A stretch of 10,119 nucleotides of DNA from Bacteroidota bacterium (lineage in GTDB: Bacteria > Bacteroidota > Bacteroidia > Cytophagales > Hymenobacteraceae): contig JAFADQ010000052.1 in the NCBI GenBank assembly GCA_023424725.1, forward strand, positions 1 to 10,119, given 5' to 3'. The notes under the pieces are model-generated. The model saw only the letters and a program-made list of their open reading frames with translations, was not told the origin of the DNA and searched no databases. Below are positions 1 to 5,252 of this stretch, one piece after another; within the stretch, counting starts at the first letter, position 1, and every line of letters starts with the position of its first letter. Made by a program: the position numbers and the translations under genes.

Positions 1-1
1 C

Positions 2-295
2 CCGAAAGCGCTGAAATTAGCCGGTTTGAAACTGGACGACATCGACATCATAGAACTAAACGAAGCCTTTGCCTCGCAATCTGTAGCGGTGGTGCGCGAG
101 CTTGGCATAGATATGAACAAGCTAAACCCGAACGGCGGCGCCATCGCGCTGGGCCACCCGCTGGGTTGCTCCGGCGCCAAACTCAGCATACAATTATTCC
201 ACGACCTGCGTCGGCAAAACAAAAAGTACGGCATGGTAACGGCCTGTGTAGGCGGCGGGCAAGGTGTAGCCGGGATTTATGAGCTGTTGCGGTAA
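2..295 (+). CDS. Thiolase (acetyl-CoA acyltransferase), 3' part only
   Basis: This is the C-terminal 97 codons of a thiolase, which splits 3-ketoacyl-CoA with CoA into acetyl-CoA and a shortened acyl-CoA, the last step of beta-oxidation. The frame is open to the left edge, so the gene starts outside the window. Three family hallmarks are visible in the expected order. NEAFA lies at 59-73. The GGAIALGHPLGCSGAK block carries the catalytic His (codon 155-157). CVGGGQG near the end carries the second catalytic Cys (codon 245-247). The acylated N-terminal-half Cys is not visible. The frame ends in TAA right after a normal thiolase C-terminus. The next gene on the same strand is an acyl-CoA dehydrogenase, which fits the degradative (FadA/FadI) rather than the biosynthetic type, though chain-length preference cannot be told from this fragment. 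Confidence 0.95.
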   Translation, partial: PKALKLAGLKLDDIDIIELNEAFASQSVAVVRELGIDMNKLNPNGGAIALGHPLGCSGAKLSIQLFHDLRRQNKKYGMVTACVGGGQGVAGIYELLR

Positions 296-364
296 CAGAT
301 GAATGGAAGAATGGATGAATGCATGAAAGGATATATTTAATGCACAATTTTCTTCACCTCAGAC

Positions 365-441
365 TGTGCCTTCACAAACCGAAAGTTATGGTTTAATGGA
401 AGACGAAATTTTGACGAAAGCAGGTGTTCTGTGAAGGCACA
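365..441. repeat. 12-bp perfect inverted repeat with 53-nt loop
   Basis: TGTGCCTTCACA (365-376) is matched by its exact reverse complement TGTGAAGGCACA (430-441). The loop is AT-rich and no T-run follows, so it does not look like a terminator. It could be the remnant of a small palindromic element or the stem of a structured leader; the sequence does not decide. Confidence 0.5.
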
Positions 442-496
442 CACAACAGGAACGAATTCGGTTGTCGCGGCAGGAAAATTGGCCATCGCAGGTTCT

Positions 497-622
497 GTAG
501 AGACAAGGCACTGCCTTGTCTCCGGTTCCTACACAGCGAAACAGTTAACAACCGTTTTGCAGTTTTTAAGTGGCATTATAAAAATCATTCTAACGTTAGA
601 CAAGGCCGTGCCTGGTCTCTAC
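497..622. repeat. REP-like inverted repeat pair (REPIN-like, 126 bp)
   Basis: The left unit (497-521) and the reverse complement of the right unit (598-622) match at 23 of 25 positions, beginning GTAGAGAC in both. Each unit is also palindromic. 500-510 pairs perfectly with 512-522 (GAGACAAGGCA / TGCCTTGTCTC, one-base centre). In the right unit, 598-606 pairs with 610-618 with one mismatch. Two short hairpin units in opposite orientation separated by about 75 bp is the layout of a REPIN, a REP doublet forming a long hairpin. No transposase is present in the window. Confidence 0.7.
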
Positions 623-643
623 ATCTGGCGCCATCTTCACATC

Positions 644-670
644 TGCACATTTAAAATTTGCACATTTAAA
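644..670. repeat. Two-copy direct repeat TGCACATTTAAA
   Basis: The 12-mer TGCACATTTAAA occurs at 644-655 and again at 659-670, separated by three bases, 60-90 bp upstream of the acyl-CoA dehydrogenase start. The preceding CACATCT looks like a weaker partial copy. Two copies are too few for a CRISPR. It may be a slippage product or a tandem operator, and nothing in the sequence selects between these. Confidence 0.5.
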
Positions 671-731
671 TAGTATGCATGCCGAACATTTTTCTTTATA
701 TTAGCGTTATCTAATTCAAAACAATGTCAAC

Positions 732-2522
732 ATGGAAGCAGCAACTCAACATACTTTAAAAGGCGGAGAATTCCTGCTCCGCGAAACCGATCCGCAAACC
801 GTTTTCATCCCTGAAGATTTTAACGAAGAGCAGCAGATGATGGCCGCCACCGCGCGCGATTTTATCTCTGCCGAAGTGCACCCGATTCTGGACCGCATCG
901 ACTCGATGGAAGAAGGGCTGATGCGCTCGCTGATGGAAAAATCGGGTGAGCTGGGTTTGTTCGGCATTTCTATTCCCGAAAAATATAACGGCCTGAACCA
1001 GGATTTTAACACCTCGCTTTTGGTTACCGAATCGCTGGGCGGCGGGCACTCGTTTATCGTGGCGTTCGCGGCGCATACCGGCATCGGAATGCTGCCTATT
1101 TTGTATTTCGGTAACGAAGAGCAGAAGCAGAAATACCTTCCTAAACTAACTTCCGGCGAATGGATGGCGGCTTATTGCTTAACCGAACCTGGCTCCGGAT
1201 CGGATGCTCTGGCGGCCAAAACCAAGGCCATCGCGACCGAAGACGGCAACCATTACGTGCTGAACGGCCAGAAAATGTGGATCACCAACGGCGGTTTTGC
1301 CGATGTGTACATTGTTTTCGCGCAGGTAGACGGCGATAAATTTACCGGTTTTATTGTAGAGAAAGGCACAGAAGGATTAAGCCTCGGTCCGGAAGAGCAC
1401 AAGATGGGAATTAAAGGCTCCTCAACCCGCCAGGTGTTTTTTACCGATTGTAAAGTGCCGAAAGAAAACATTTTGGGAGAGATTGGCAAAGGCCATTTAA
1501 TCGCGTTTAATATTCTGAATATCGGGCGCATAAAACTGGGTGCTGCGTGTCTGGGAGCTTGCAAAAGTGTGGTCGGTTTATCGGCGAAATATGCCAATGA
1601 GCGGCAGCAATTCGGTCAGCCGATTTCCGGTTTCGGGGCTATTCAGCATAAACTGGCCGAGCAGGTTATCCGCACCTTCGCGCTGGAATCTAGTTTGTAC
1701 CGCACCGGGCAAATGATCCACGAGATGGAGCAGAAGCTAAGTGAGGGCGGCAAAAGCTCCGGCGAAACATTGATGGGCGCCGCCAAAGAATACGCCGTAG
1801 AATGCGCGATTCTGAAAGTAGACGGATCGGAAACGTTGGATTATTGTGTAGACGAAGGCGTGCAGATTTATGGCGGCTACGGTTTCTCTGCCGATTACCC
1901 GATGGACCGCGCCTACCGCGATTCGCGCATCAACCGCATTTTTGAGGGCACCAACGAAATCAACCGCATGCTGGCCGTAGACATGGTACTGAAAAAAGCC
2001 ATGAAAGGCGAGCTCGACCTTATGAAACCGGCTATGGCCATTCAGCAAGAACTGATGGAAATTCCGGATTTAGGCGACGAAGACGAAACACTTTTTGCCG
2101 CCGAGCGCAAAGCCATCGCCAACATGAAAAAAGCCGTGCTGATGGTGGCCGGAAGCGCAGTGCAGAAATACATGATGGGCCTGGATAAACAGCAGGAAAT
2201 ACTAATGCTGATAGCGGATATGGCCATACAAACCTACGTGGCAGAATCTACTTTGCTGCGCGTGCAAAAACTGGCCGGAATGCGCGGCGAAGATACCGTT
2301 GCGAACCAGATAGACATTGCCAAAGTGGTAATGGCCGATTCTATAGAAAGACTGGGCAAAGCCGGCCGCACCGCTATTTCCGCAATGAGCGAAGGCGACG
2401 ACCAGCGCTTGTTGTTGATGGGATTAAAACGTTTTACAAAGCTGGCACCGTTCAACACCATAGAAGCCCGGAGAAGAATTGCGAAGACGGTTATCGAGAC
2501 AGAAGCGTATTCGTTTGCTTAA
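732..2522 (+). CDS. Acyl-CoA dehydrogenase, VLCAD/ACAD9-like (596 aa)
   Basis: This FAD enzyme oxidises acyl-CoA to trans-2-enoyl-CoA, the first step of beta-oxidation, passing electrons to ETF. Both acyl-CoA dehydrogenase signatures are present: CLTEPGSGSDALA at residues 149-161, and QIYGGYGFSADYPMDRAYRD at 378-397. The catalytic base is predicted as Glu405 in RIFEGTNEI, the position used by VLCAD-type enzymes. Residues about 30-430 form the ACAD core. About 165 further residues match the length of the C-terminal domain of VLCAD/ACAD9, which suggests a long-chain substrate (inference). The ATG at 732 is chosen because it opens a complete ACAD N-terminus; the ATG at 724 is out of frame. There is no Shine-Dalgarno and no clear TAnnTTTG upstream. 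The gene lies 436 bp after the thiolase on the same strand, and the spacer repeats leave co-transcription uncertain. The frame is intact. Confidence 0.96.
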   Translation: MEAATQHTLKGGEFLLRETDPQTVFIPEDFNEEQQMMAATARDFISAEVHPILDRIDSMEEGLMRSLMEKSGELGLFGISIPEKYNGLNQDFNTSLLVTESLGGGHSFIVAFAAHTGIGMLPILYFGNEEQKQKYLPKLTSGEWMAAYCLTEPGSGSDALAAKTKAIATEDGNHYVLNGQKMWITNGGFADVYIVFAQVDGDKFTGFIVEKGTEGLSLGPEEHKMGIKGSSTRQVFFTDCKVPKENILGEIGKGHLIAFNILNIGRIKLGAACLGACKSVVGLSAKYANERQQFGQPISGFGAIQHKLAEQVIRTFALESSLYRTGQMIHEMEQKLSEGGKSSGETLMGAAKEYAVECAILKVDGSETLDYCVDEGVQIYGGYGFSADYPMDRAYRDSRINRIFEGTNEINRMLAVDMVLKKAMKGELDLMKPAMAIQQELMEIPDLGDEDETLFAAERKAIANMKKAVLMVAGSAVQKYMMGLDKQQEILMLIADMAIQTYVAESTLLRVQKLAGMRGEDTVANQIDIAKVVMADSIERLGKAGRTAISAMSEGDDQRLLLMGLKRFTKLAPFNTIEARRRIAKTVIETEAYSFA

Positions 2523-2576
2523 ACTATTCTTTGCCGCTTTTAGTATTGTCCAACTAATTAAAGCGCGTACACCATT

Positions 2577-2738
2577 AACCCCGTCAGGGGTGAAATATTG
2601 GTAGTAAAGAATAAAGATCAGGTAAAATAATCCCGTAGGGATGGCATAATTTCGAATAGAAGATTTTATGCCATCCCTACGGGATTCTTAACTTTTAGCG
2701 GTTCTGGTTGCTACCAATAGATCACCCCTGACGGGGTT
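2577..2738. repeat. 162-bp nested palindromic element (REPIN/MITE-like)
   Basis: Everything is symmetric about 2657.5. The outer arms (2577-2604 and 2711-2738) are complementary at 26 of 28 positions. The inner arms (2629-2648 and 2667-2686) are a perfect 20-bp match, extended to 21 by 2649/2666. The intervening segments are equal in length (24 nt). Each arm has its own small palindrome (CCCCGTCAGGGG outside, TCCCGTAGGGA inside), and the outer and inner arms resemble each other (A-A-Y-CCCGT...AGGG), as if one REP unit was duplicated and diverged. No target-site duplication is obvious. The element encodes nothing and is probably mobilised in trans (inference). Confidence 0.8.
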
Positions 2739-2866
2739 TTGGGCTGTAATGGGCAATTTAATGGCCGTGCCAGCCTATCATTAAACGTTATAATATAATC
2801 TGAAACAGTAAGCCACAGACCGGATTGTTGTGTAGCTTTTTTTTTTCTAAATAAAATTATAGATTC

Positions 2867-2897
2867 TTTGAAAATTGGCACGAAAAAGGTAATATTG
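2867..2897 (+). promoter_or_regulatory. Likely mscL promoter (Bacteroidota -33/-7 type)
   Basis: TTTG (2867-2870) is followed after 19 nt by TAATATTG (2890-2897), one mismatch from the Bacteroidota -7 consensus TAnnTTTG at the usual spacing. Predicted transcription starts near 2903, giving a leader of about 25 nt that is A-rich just before the ATG and lacks a Shine-Dalgarno. The promoter lies downstream of the palindrome, so mscL can be expressed independently of the beta-oxidation genes. Confidence 0.5.
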
Positions 2898-2928
2898 ACT
2901 TACACTAACCACACAAAAAAATACCATT

Positions 2929-3351
2929 ATGGGAATGTTGAAAGAATTTAAAGAATTTGCGATGCGCGGTAACGTGATGGACCTCGCCATAGGTGTTATC
3001 ATCGGTACTGCCTTCGGGAAAATCGTAACCTCGCTGGTAAGCGATGTTATTATGCCGCCTATCGGGATTGCCACCGGAGGAGTAGATTTTAAAGACCAGA
3101 AAGCCACTCTGAAAGAACCGGTTTTAGATGCCGCCGGAAAAGTGGTAACCGAAGGCGTGTACCTGAGTTATGGTAATTTCATTCAAACCGTAATCGATTT
3201 CATGATCATTGCCATTGCCATTTTTGCCGTGGTAAAGATCATGAACAATTTAATGCGCAAAAAAGCAGAATCGCCGGCGGTGCCGCCAGCGCCAACCAAA
3301 GAAGAAGTGCTGCTTACTGAAATTAGAGACGCGCTGCGGGCAAGGAATTAG
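2929..3351 (+). CDS. mscL: Large-conductance mechanosensitive channel MscL
   Basis: This inner-membrane homopentameric channel opens under membrane tension to release solutes on hypo-osmotic shock. The 140-residue length is typical. The N-terminal amphipathic helix (MGMLKEFKEFAMRGN) leads into TM1 (about 16-45), which carries the pore constriction residues Leu19 and Val23 with Gly22 and Gly26, numbered as in the E. coli protein. MPPIG closes TM1. The periplasmic loop (about 46-83) is followed by TM2 (about 84-107) and a cytoplasmic C-terminal helix (about 123-138, KEEVLLTEIRDAL). The ATG at 2929 gives the family's exact N-terminus. The gene has its own promoter upstream and a hairpin terminator 41 nt after its stop, so it appears monocistronic. 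Nothing is missing. Confidence 0.98.
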   Translation: MGMLKEFKEFAMRGNVMDLAIGVIIGTAFGKIVTSLVSDVIMPPIGIATGGVDFKDQKATLKEPVLDAAGKVVTEGVYLSYGNFIQTVIDFMIIAIAIFAVVKIMNNLMRKKAESPAVPPAPTKEEVLLTEIRDALRARN

Positions 3352-3392
3352 TCAGAATTTGGATTTACAGGAGTTGTTGGATTTTTTAGATT

Positions 3393-3435
3393 GGGCTGCG
3401 GTGGCCGTTTTTCTGGCCGTTGCAGCCCACTTTTT
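3393..3435 (+). terminator. Intrinsic terminator of mscL
   Basis: GGGCTGCGGTGGCC (3393-3406) pairs with GGCCGTTGCAGCCC (3415-3428) around an 8-nt loop. All 14 positions pair in RNA, three of them as G.U wobbles in the middle. Five T follow (3431-3435). On the opposite strand the wobbles become mismatches, so the structure is directional and fits termination of mscL. Confidence 0.75.
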
Positions 3436-3456
3436 ATTGCAGGTTTTTAGCTAAAT

Positions 3457-3638
3457 ACCTGAGTTCGATTAATATTTTACTAAAAAACCCGTTGTAAAGC
3501 GCCTCTTGCGAAGCCTATAACCAGTATGCCGCAGGCTCCTTATTCTCCCTCTCCCCCTAAGGGGCGGGAGAGGGAAGGGGAGAGGGGGGTAAAGGCCAGT
3601 AAAGTGCATTATAGCTCAGTTTTTAATCGAACTCAGGT
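3457..3638. repeat. 182-bp element with 16-bp terminal inverted repeats (MITE-like)
   Basis: ACCTGAGTTCGATTAA (3457-3472) and its exact reverse complement (3623-3638) bound a non-coding 182-bp unit. Inside are a polypyrimidine/polypurine hairpin (3547-3555 pairing with 3566-3574) and a G-rich run. The size, perfect terminal repeats and lack of coding capacity are MITE-like. I see no clear target-site duplication, so the exact ends are uncertain and mobility is inferred. Confidence 0.6.
3561..3589 (+). other. G-quadruplex motif on the + strand
   Basis: Five G-runs of 4, 3, 3, 4 and 6 bases (3561-3564, 3566-3568, 3572-3574, 3577-3580, 3584-3589) are separated by loops of 1, 3, 2 and 3 nt, satisfying the canonical G3+N1-7 pattern with one spare run. 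The preceding C/T-rich strand (3544-3557) can alternatively pair with these Gs, so a hairpin and a quadruplex would compete. Confidence 0.6.
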
Positions 3639-3656
3639 TTAAAGGGAAGATTGATT

Positions 3657-3708
3657 ACCAGGCTGGAGCCTGGCGGTCTGGATCGCCAGGCTCCAGCCTG
3701 GTTTTTTT
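3657..3708 (+). repeat. Perfect 19-bp hairpin with T7 tail, REP/terminator-like
   Basis: ACCAGGCTGGAGCCTGGCG (3657-3675) pairs perfectly with 3684-3702 around an 8-nt loop, and the T-run 3702-3708 follows on the + strand. Each arm is itself a palindrome (CCAGGCT-GG-AGCCTGG), so both a single long hairpin and two short ones can form, which is typical of a REP element. It can serve as a second + strand terminator behind mscL. On the - strand there is no T-run, so it is a poor intrinsic terminator for the DUF72 gene. Confidence 0.65.
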
Positions 3709-3710
3709 AG

Positions 3711-3742
3711 GCTACGGTAGGCCGTTTTTTGCCTACCGCAGC
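3711..3742. other. Hairpin 9 bp beyond the DUF72 stop codon
   Basis: GCTACGGTAGGC (3711-3722) pairs with GCCTACCGCAGC (3731-3742) at 11 of 12 positions around an 8-nt loop. It lies just downstream of the DUF72 stop on the - strand. No T-run follows on either strand, so it is at best a 3'-end stabilising hairpin or part of the neighbouring repeat. Confidence 0.4.
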
Positions 3743-3751
3743 TTAACTTCG

Positions 3752-4495
3752 TTACAAATTATCTATAACCTTCTGCAGCCTTTTTGCATCTGTTGTAGCC
3801 GCGCCACCAATGGTGTTGTTGAAGAAAACCCACACTTCTTTCTCGTCCAGCAGCCAGTCGTTTATCATATAGGCGTAGCGTTCCAGAGCATCGTCAGAAT
3901 AAGGGCCGGAATATAGTTTTTCTTCGCCGTGTAACCGTAAGTATACCGTGTCGGAAGTAGTGGTTTCTATCTTTGGCCAGCGCGGCGAATCGGCAATTAC
4001 AAGGGCAATGTTGTAGAATTTCAGCATGTCTATAGGCTCTGCTTCCAGCCACGATTTGTGGCGCACTTCCAGAGCGAACATTTGCTCGGGGTATCTGTCG
4101 CGTAACAGCGAAAAAAAGTTCTCGGCGGTCAGCAATTCAAACCTGAAACTTGGTGGTAACTGTACCAGAACCGGCCCTAACCTGTCGCCCATAATTACAA
4201 ACCGGCTCATCCATTTTTCAAGCTCTGCATCTACATCTACCCAGCGTTTTTTGTGCGTGATATCCTGGTGCATTTTGGCCGCGAACTTAAAATGCTCAGG
4301 AGTTTGGGCCAGCCATTTTTGTATGGTTTTTTCCATGGTGTAGTGGTAGTGGCTGCTGTTTATTTCGGTGGTATTAAAATGCTGCGCGAAGTAGTTCAGG
4401 TAATCGGCCGATTTCAGGTCTTCGGGGTAAAAAATCCCTTTCCAGGCGTAGCTCCAGCCCGATGTTCCGATATAAAGATTAGCTGGTAAGGCCAT
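3752..4495 (-). CDS. DUF72 family protein (YecE-like TIM barrel)
   Basis: This is a member of the widespread DUF72/YecE family, a predicted cytosolic TIM-barrel fold whose biochemical role is not established; I assign no reaction. Recognisable family blocks, in order, are YIGTSGWSYAWKGIFYP (residues 8-24), the EINSSHY strand (44-50) with the following WLAQTPEHFKFAAKMHQDITH (61-81), LGPVLVQLPPSF (106-117), FALEVRHKSW (140-149), VYLRLHG (184-190) and the late aromatic VWVFFNNTIGGAA (221-233). The 247-residue length is within the family range. The ATG at 4495 is chosen because the barrel's first strand begins eight residues later. There is no signal peptide or membrane segment. The gene converges on mscL; upstream is a terminated small gene, so it is probably transcribed alone. 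No clear TAnnTTTG is seen upstream. Confidence 0.93.
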   Translation of the reverse strand: MALPANLYIGTSGWSYAWKGIFYPEDLKSADYLNYFAQHFNTTEINSSHYHYTMEKTIQKWLAQTPEHFKFAAKMHQDITHKKRWVDVDAELEKWMSRFVIMGDRLGPVLVQLPPSFRFELLTAENFFSLLRDRYPEQMFALEVRHKSWLEAEPIDMLKFYNIALVIADSPRWPKIETTTSDTVYLRLHGEEKLYSGPYSDDALERYAYMINDWLLDEKEVWVFFNNTIGGAATTDAKRLQKVIDNL

Positions 4496-4629
4496 TTTTA
4501 GGGGTGTGAGAAGGTAAAAACACGATTCAGAAATAACTGAAAAAGGCTATACGGTAGTTGCGGCGAAATTAGTTATAAACTCTGCGGGGAAATTTAGTAT
4601 TTCTTGCCGGACTTCTCGCTACAGGCCAC

Positions 4630-4660
4630 AAAAAAAGAGAGCCATGCAGCTCTCTTTTTC
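4630..4660 (-). terminator. Bidirectional-looking intrinsic terminator of the small gene
   Basis: AAAAAGAGAGC (4632-4642) pairs perfectly with GCTCTCTTTTT (4649-4659) around a 6-nt loop, and an A-run (4630-4636) faces the incoming - strand gene as a U-tail. The hairpin starts 31 nt past the stop of the gene at 4691-5122. It insulates that gene from DUF72 and confirms that transcription here runs on the - strand. Confidence 0.75.
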
Positions 4661-4690
4661 ACTTTATTTCAGAAATAAACCGGCGGCAAA

Positions 4691-5122
4691 TTACGCTTTG
4701 TTTTTGTTGCCTTTTTTGCTGTTGGCGGTGTTGCTGTTAGAGGCGGCATTTTTGTTTTTGCGCATGTTATTTACCAGTAAGCCTACGCCTACTGCCAGCG
4801 CGCTTGCCGTAACCACTTTGGTAGTTGTGCTCATGTTTTTGTAGCTGCTGGTTACGGTATTTTGCGCGGTTTTTAGTAGTTCCGGAACGCGGCCTGCCTG
4901 GTCTGTAAGCATGCCTAAATACGGAGCCGCCATGCCCATAATGTCGTTAAGCGGGTTTGCAGATTCGCTGCCGCCGCTGGCGCCGTTGCTTGCACCAAAG
5001 CCTGAGTTAGAACCAGAATTTGTAGTAGAATTAGAAGCGCTTGCGGTAGCATTGCCGGTGGTATCGTTTGCGGCTTTGGTGCTGGTGCCTGCGTTAGTGT
5101 TGGTTTGATTGTTAGTTTTCAT
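4691..5122 (-). CDS. Asn/Thr/Ser/Gly-rich small protein with one hydrophobic segment
   Basis: I do not recognise a family for this 143-residue protein. Residues 1-56 are a low-complexity, almost uncharged tract of Asn, Thr, Ser, Gly and Ala. Residues about 57-95 look helical and amphipathic (NPLNDIMGMAAPYLGMLTDQ, then VPELLKTAQNTV). Residues 103-117 (VVTASALAVGVGLLV) are hydrophobic but short for a membrane helix, followed by a basic tail rich in Lys and Asn. There is no N-terminal signal peptide. The layout loosely recalls C-terminally anchored stress proteins of the YqjD/ElaB (DUF883) type, but I see no shared motif. Coding is supported by the ATG start, unbroken frame and the terminator just after the stop. 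Antisense frames here are Leu/Val-rich mirror images of the Asn/Lys tracts. Confidence 0.75.
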   Translation of the reverse strand: MKTNNQTNTNAGTSTKAANDTTGNATASASNSTTNSGSNSGFGASNGASGGSESANPLNDIMGMAAPYLGMLTDQAGRVPELLKTAQNTVTSSYKNMSTTTKVVTASALAVGVGLLVNNMRKNKNAASNSNTANSKKGNKNKA

Positions 5123-5252
5123 GGTGTTGGGTTTTATAATGAAAATGTTTGTTTTATACGTTACAGGATAACGAACGAAAAGCTTTTTTCTTACAACCGA
5201 AAGTTAAAATTATCAGTTGGCAGCCTGAGGTGCGTACTCCTGGTATAATACG

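Larger units (their letters stand above)
296..731. other. 436-bp non-coding spacer with palindromic and short direct repeats
   Basis: I find no convincing gene here. The two short + strand open frames (424-654 and 431-673) run through repeats and resemble nothing known to me. The spacer holds a degenerate GAATGnA-rich stretch (about 300-330), a 12-bp inverted repeat (365-376/430-441), a REP-like inverted pair (497-622) and a duplicated TGCACATTTAAA (644-655, 659-670). Thiolase and acyl-CoA dehydrogenase genes of this type are usually closely spaced in Bacteroidota, so the spacer looks expanded by repeats (inference). Confidence 0.6.
2523..2928. other. 406-bp spacer with large nested palindrome and mscL promoter
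   Basis: No gene is supported here. The spacer contains the palindromic element at 2577-2738, an AT-rich stretch with a ten-base T-run (2837-2846) and the likely mscL promoter (2867-2897). No separate terminator for the acyl-CoA dehydrogenase is evident, although the palindrome transcribed as RNA would form a very stable hairpin 55 nt after its stop and could act as a 3'-end barrier (inference). Confidence 0.7.
3352..3751. other. 400-bp convergent spacer rich in hairpins
   Basis: This is the spacer between mscL (+) and the DUF72 gene (-), with no gene of its own. It contains, left to right, an intrinsic terminator (3393-3435), a 182-bp inverted-repeat element (3457-3638) with a G-quadruplex motif, a perfect 19-bp hairpin (3657-3702) and a smaller hairpin (3711-3742). 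About two thirds of the spacer is accounted for by these structures. Confidence 0.75.

Noticed and set aside
644..670. CRISPR-like direct repeat
   Set aside because: There are only two 12-bp copies with a 3-bp spacing and no cas genes, so it is not an array.
424..673. Two overlapping + strand open frames upstream of the acyl-CoA dehydrogenase gene
   Set aside because: Both run through the REP-like repeats, have no recognisable protein features and lack promoter or start context.
697..704. TATATTAG as a promoter for the acyl-CoA dehydrogenase gene
   Set aside because: It is a poor match to TAnnTTTG, and no TTTG is found at the required distance upstream.
746..2461. Several - strand open frames of 60-115 codons inside the acyl-CoA dehydrogenase gene
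   Set aside because: The + strand frame matches a known family along its whole length. The antisense frames show no domains.
4509..4516. TACCTTCT as a -7 element for the DUF72 gene
   Set aside because: Two mismatches in the critical TTTG half and no -33 element at proper spacing.
4644..5108. Leu/Val-rich + strand frames resembling small membrane proteins
   Set aside because: They are antisense to the Asn/Lys/Ser-rich gene, whose codons read as Leu/Phe/Val on the other strand. The terminator position supports the - strand gene.
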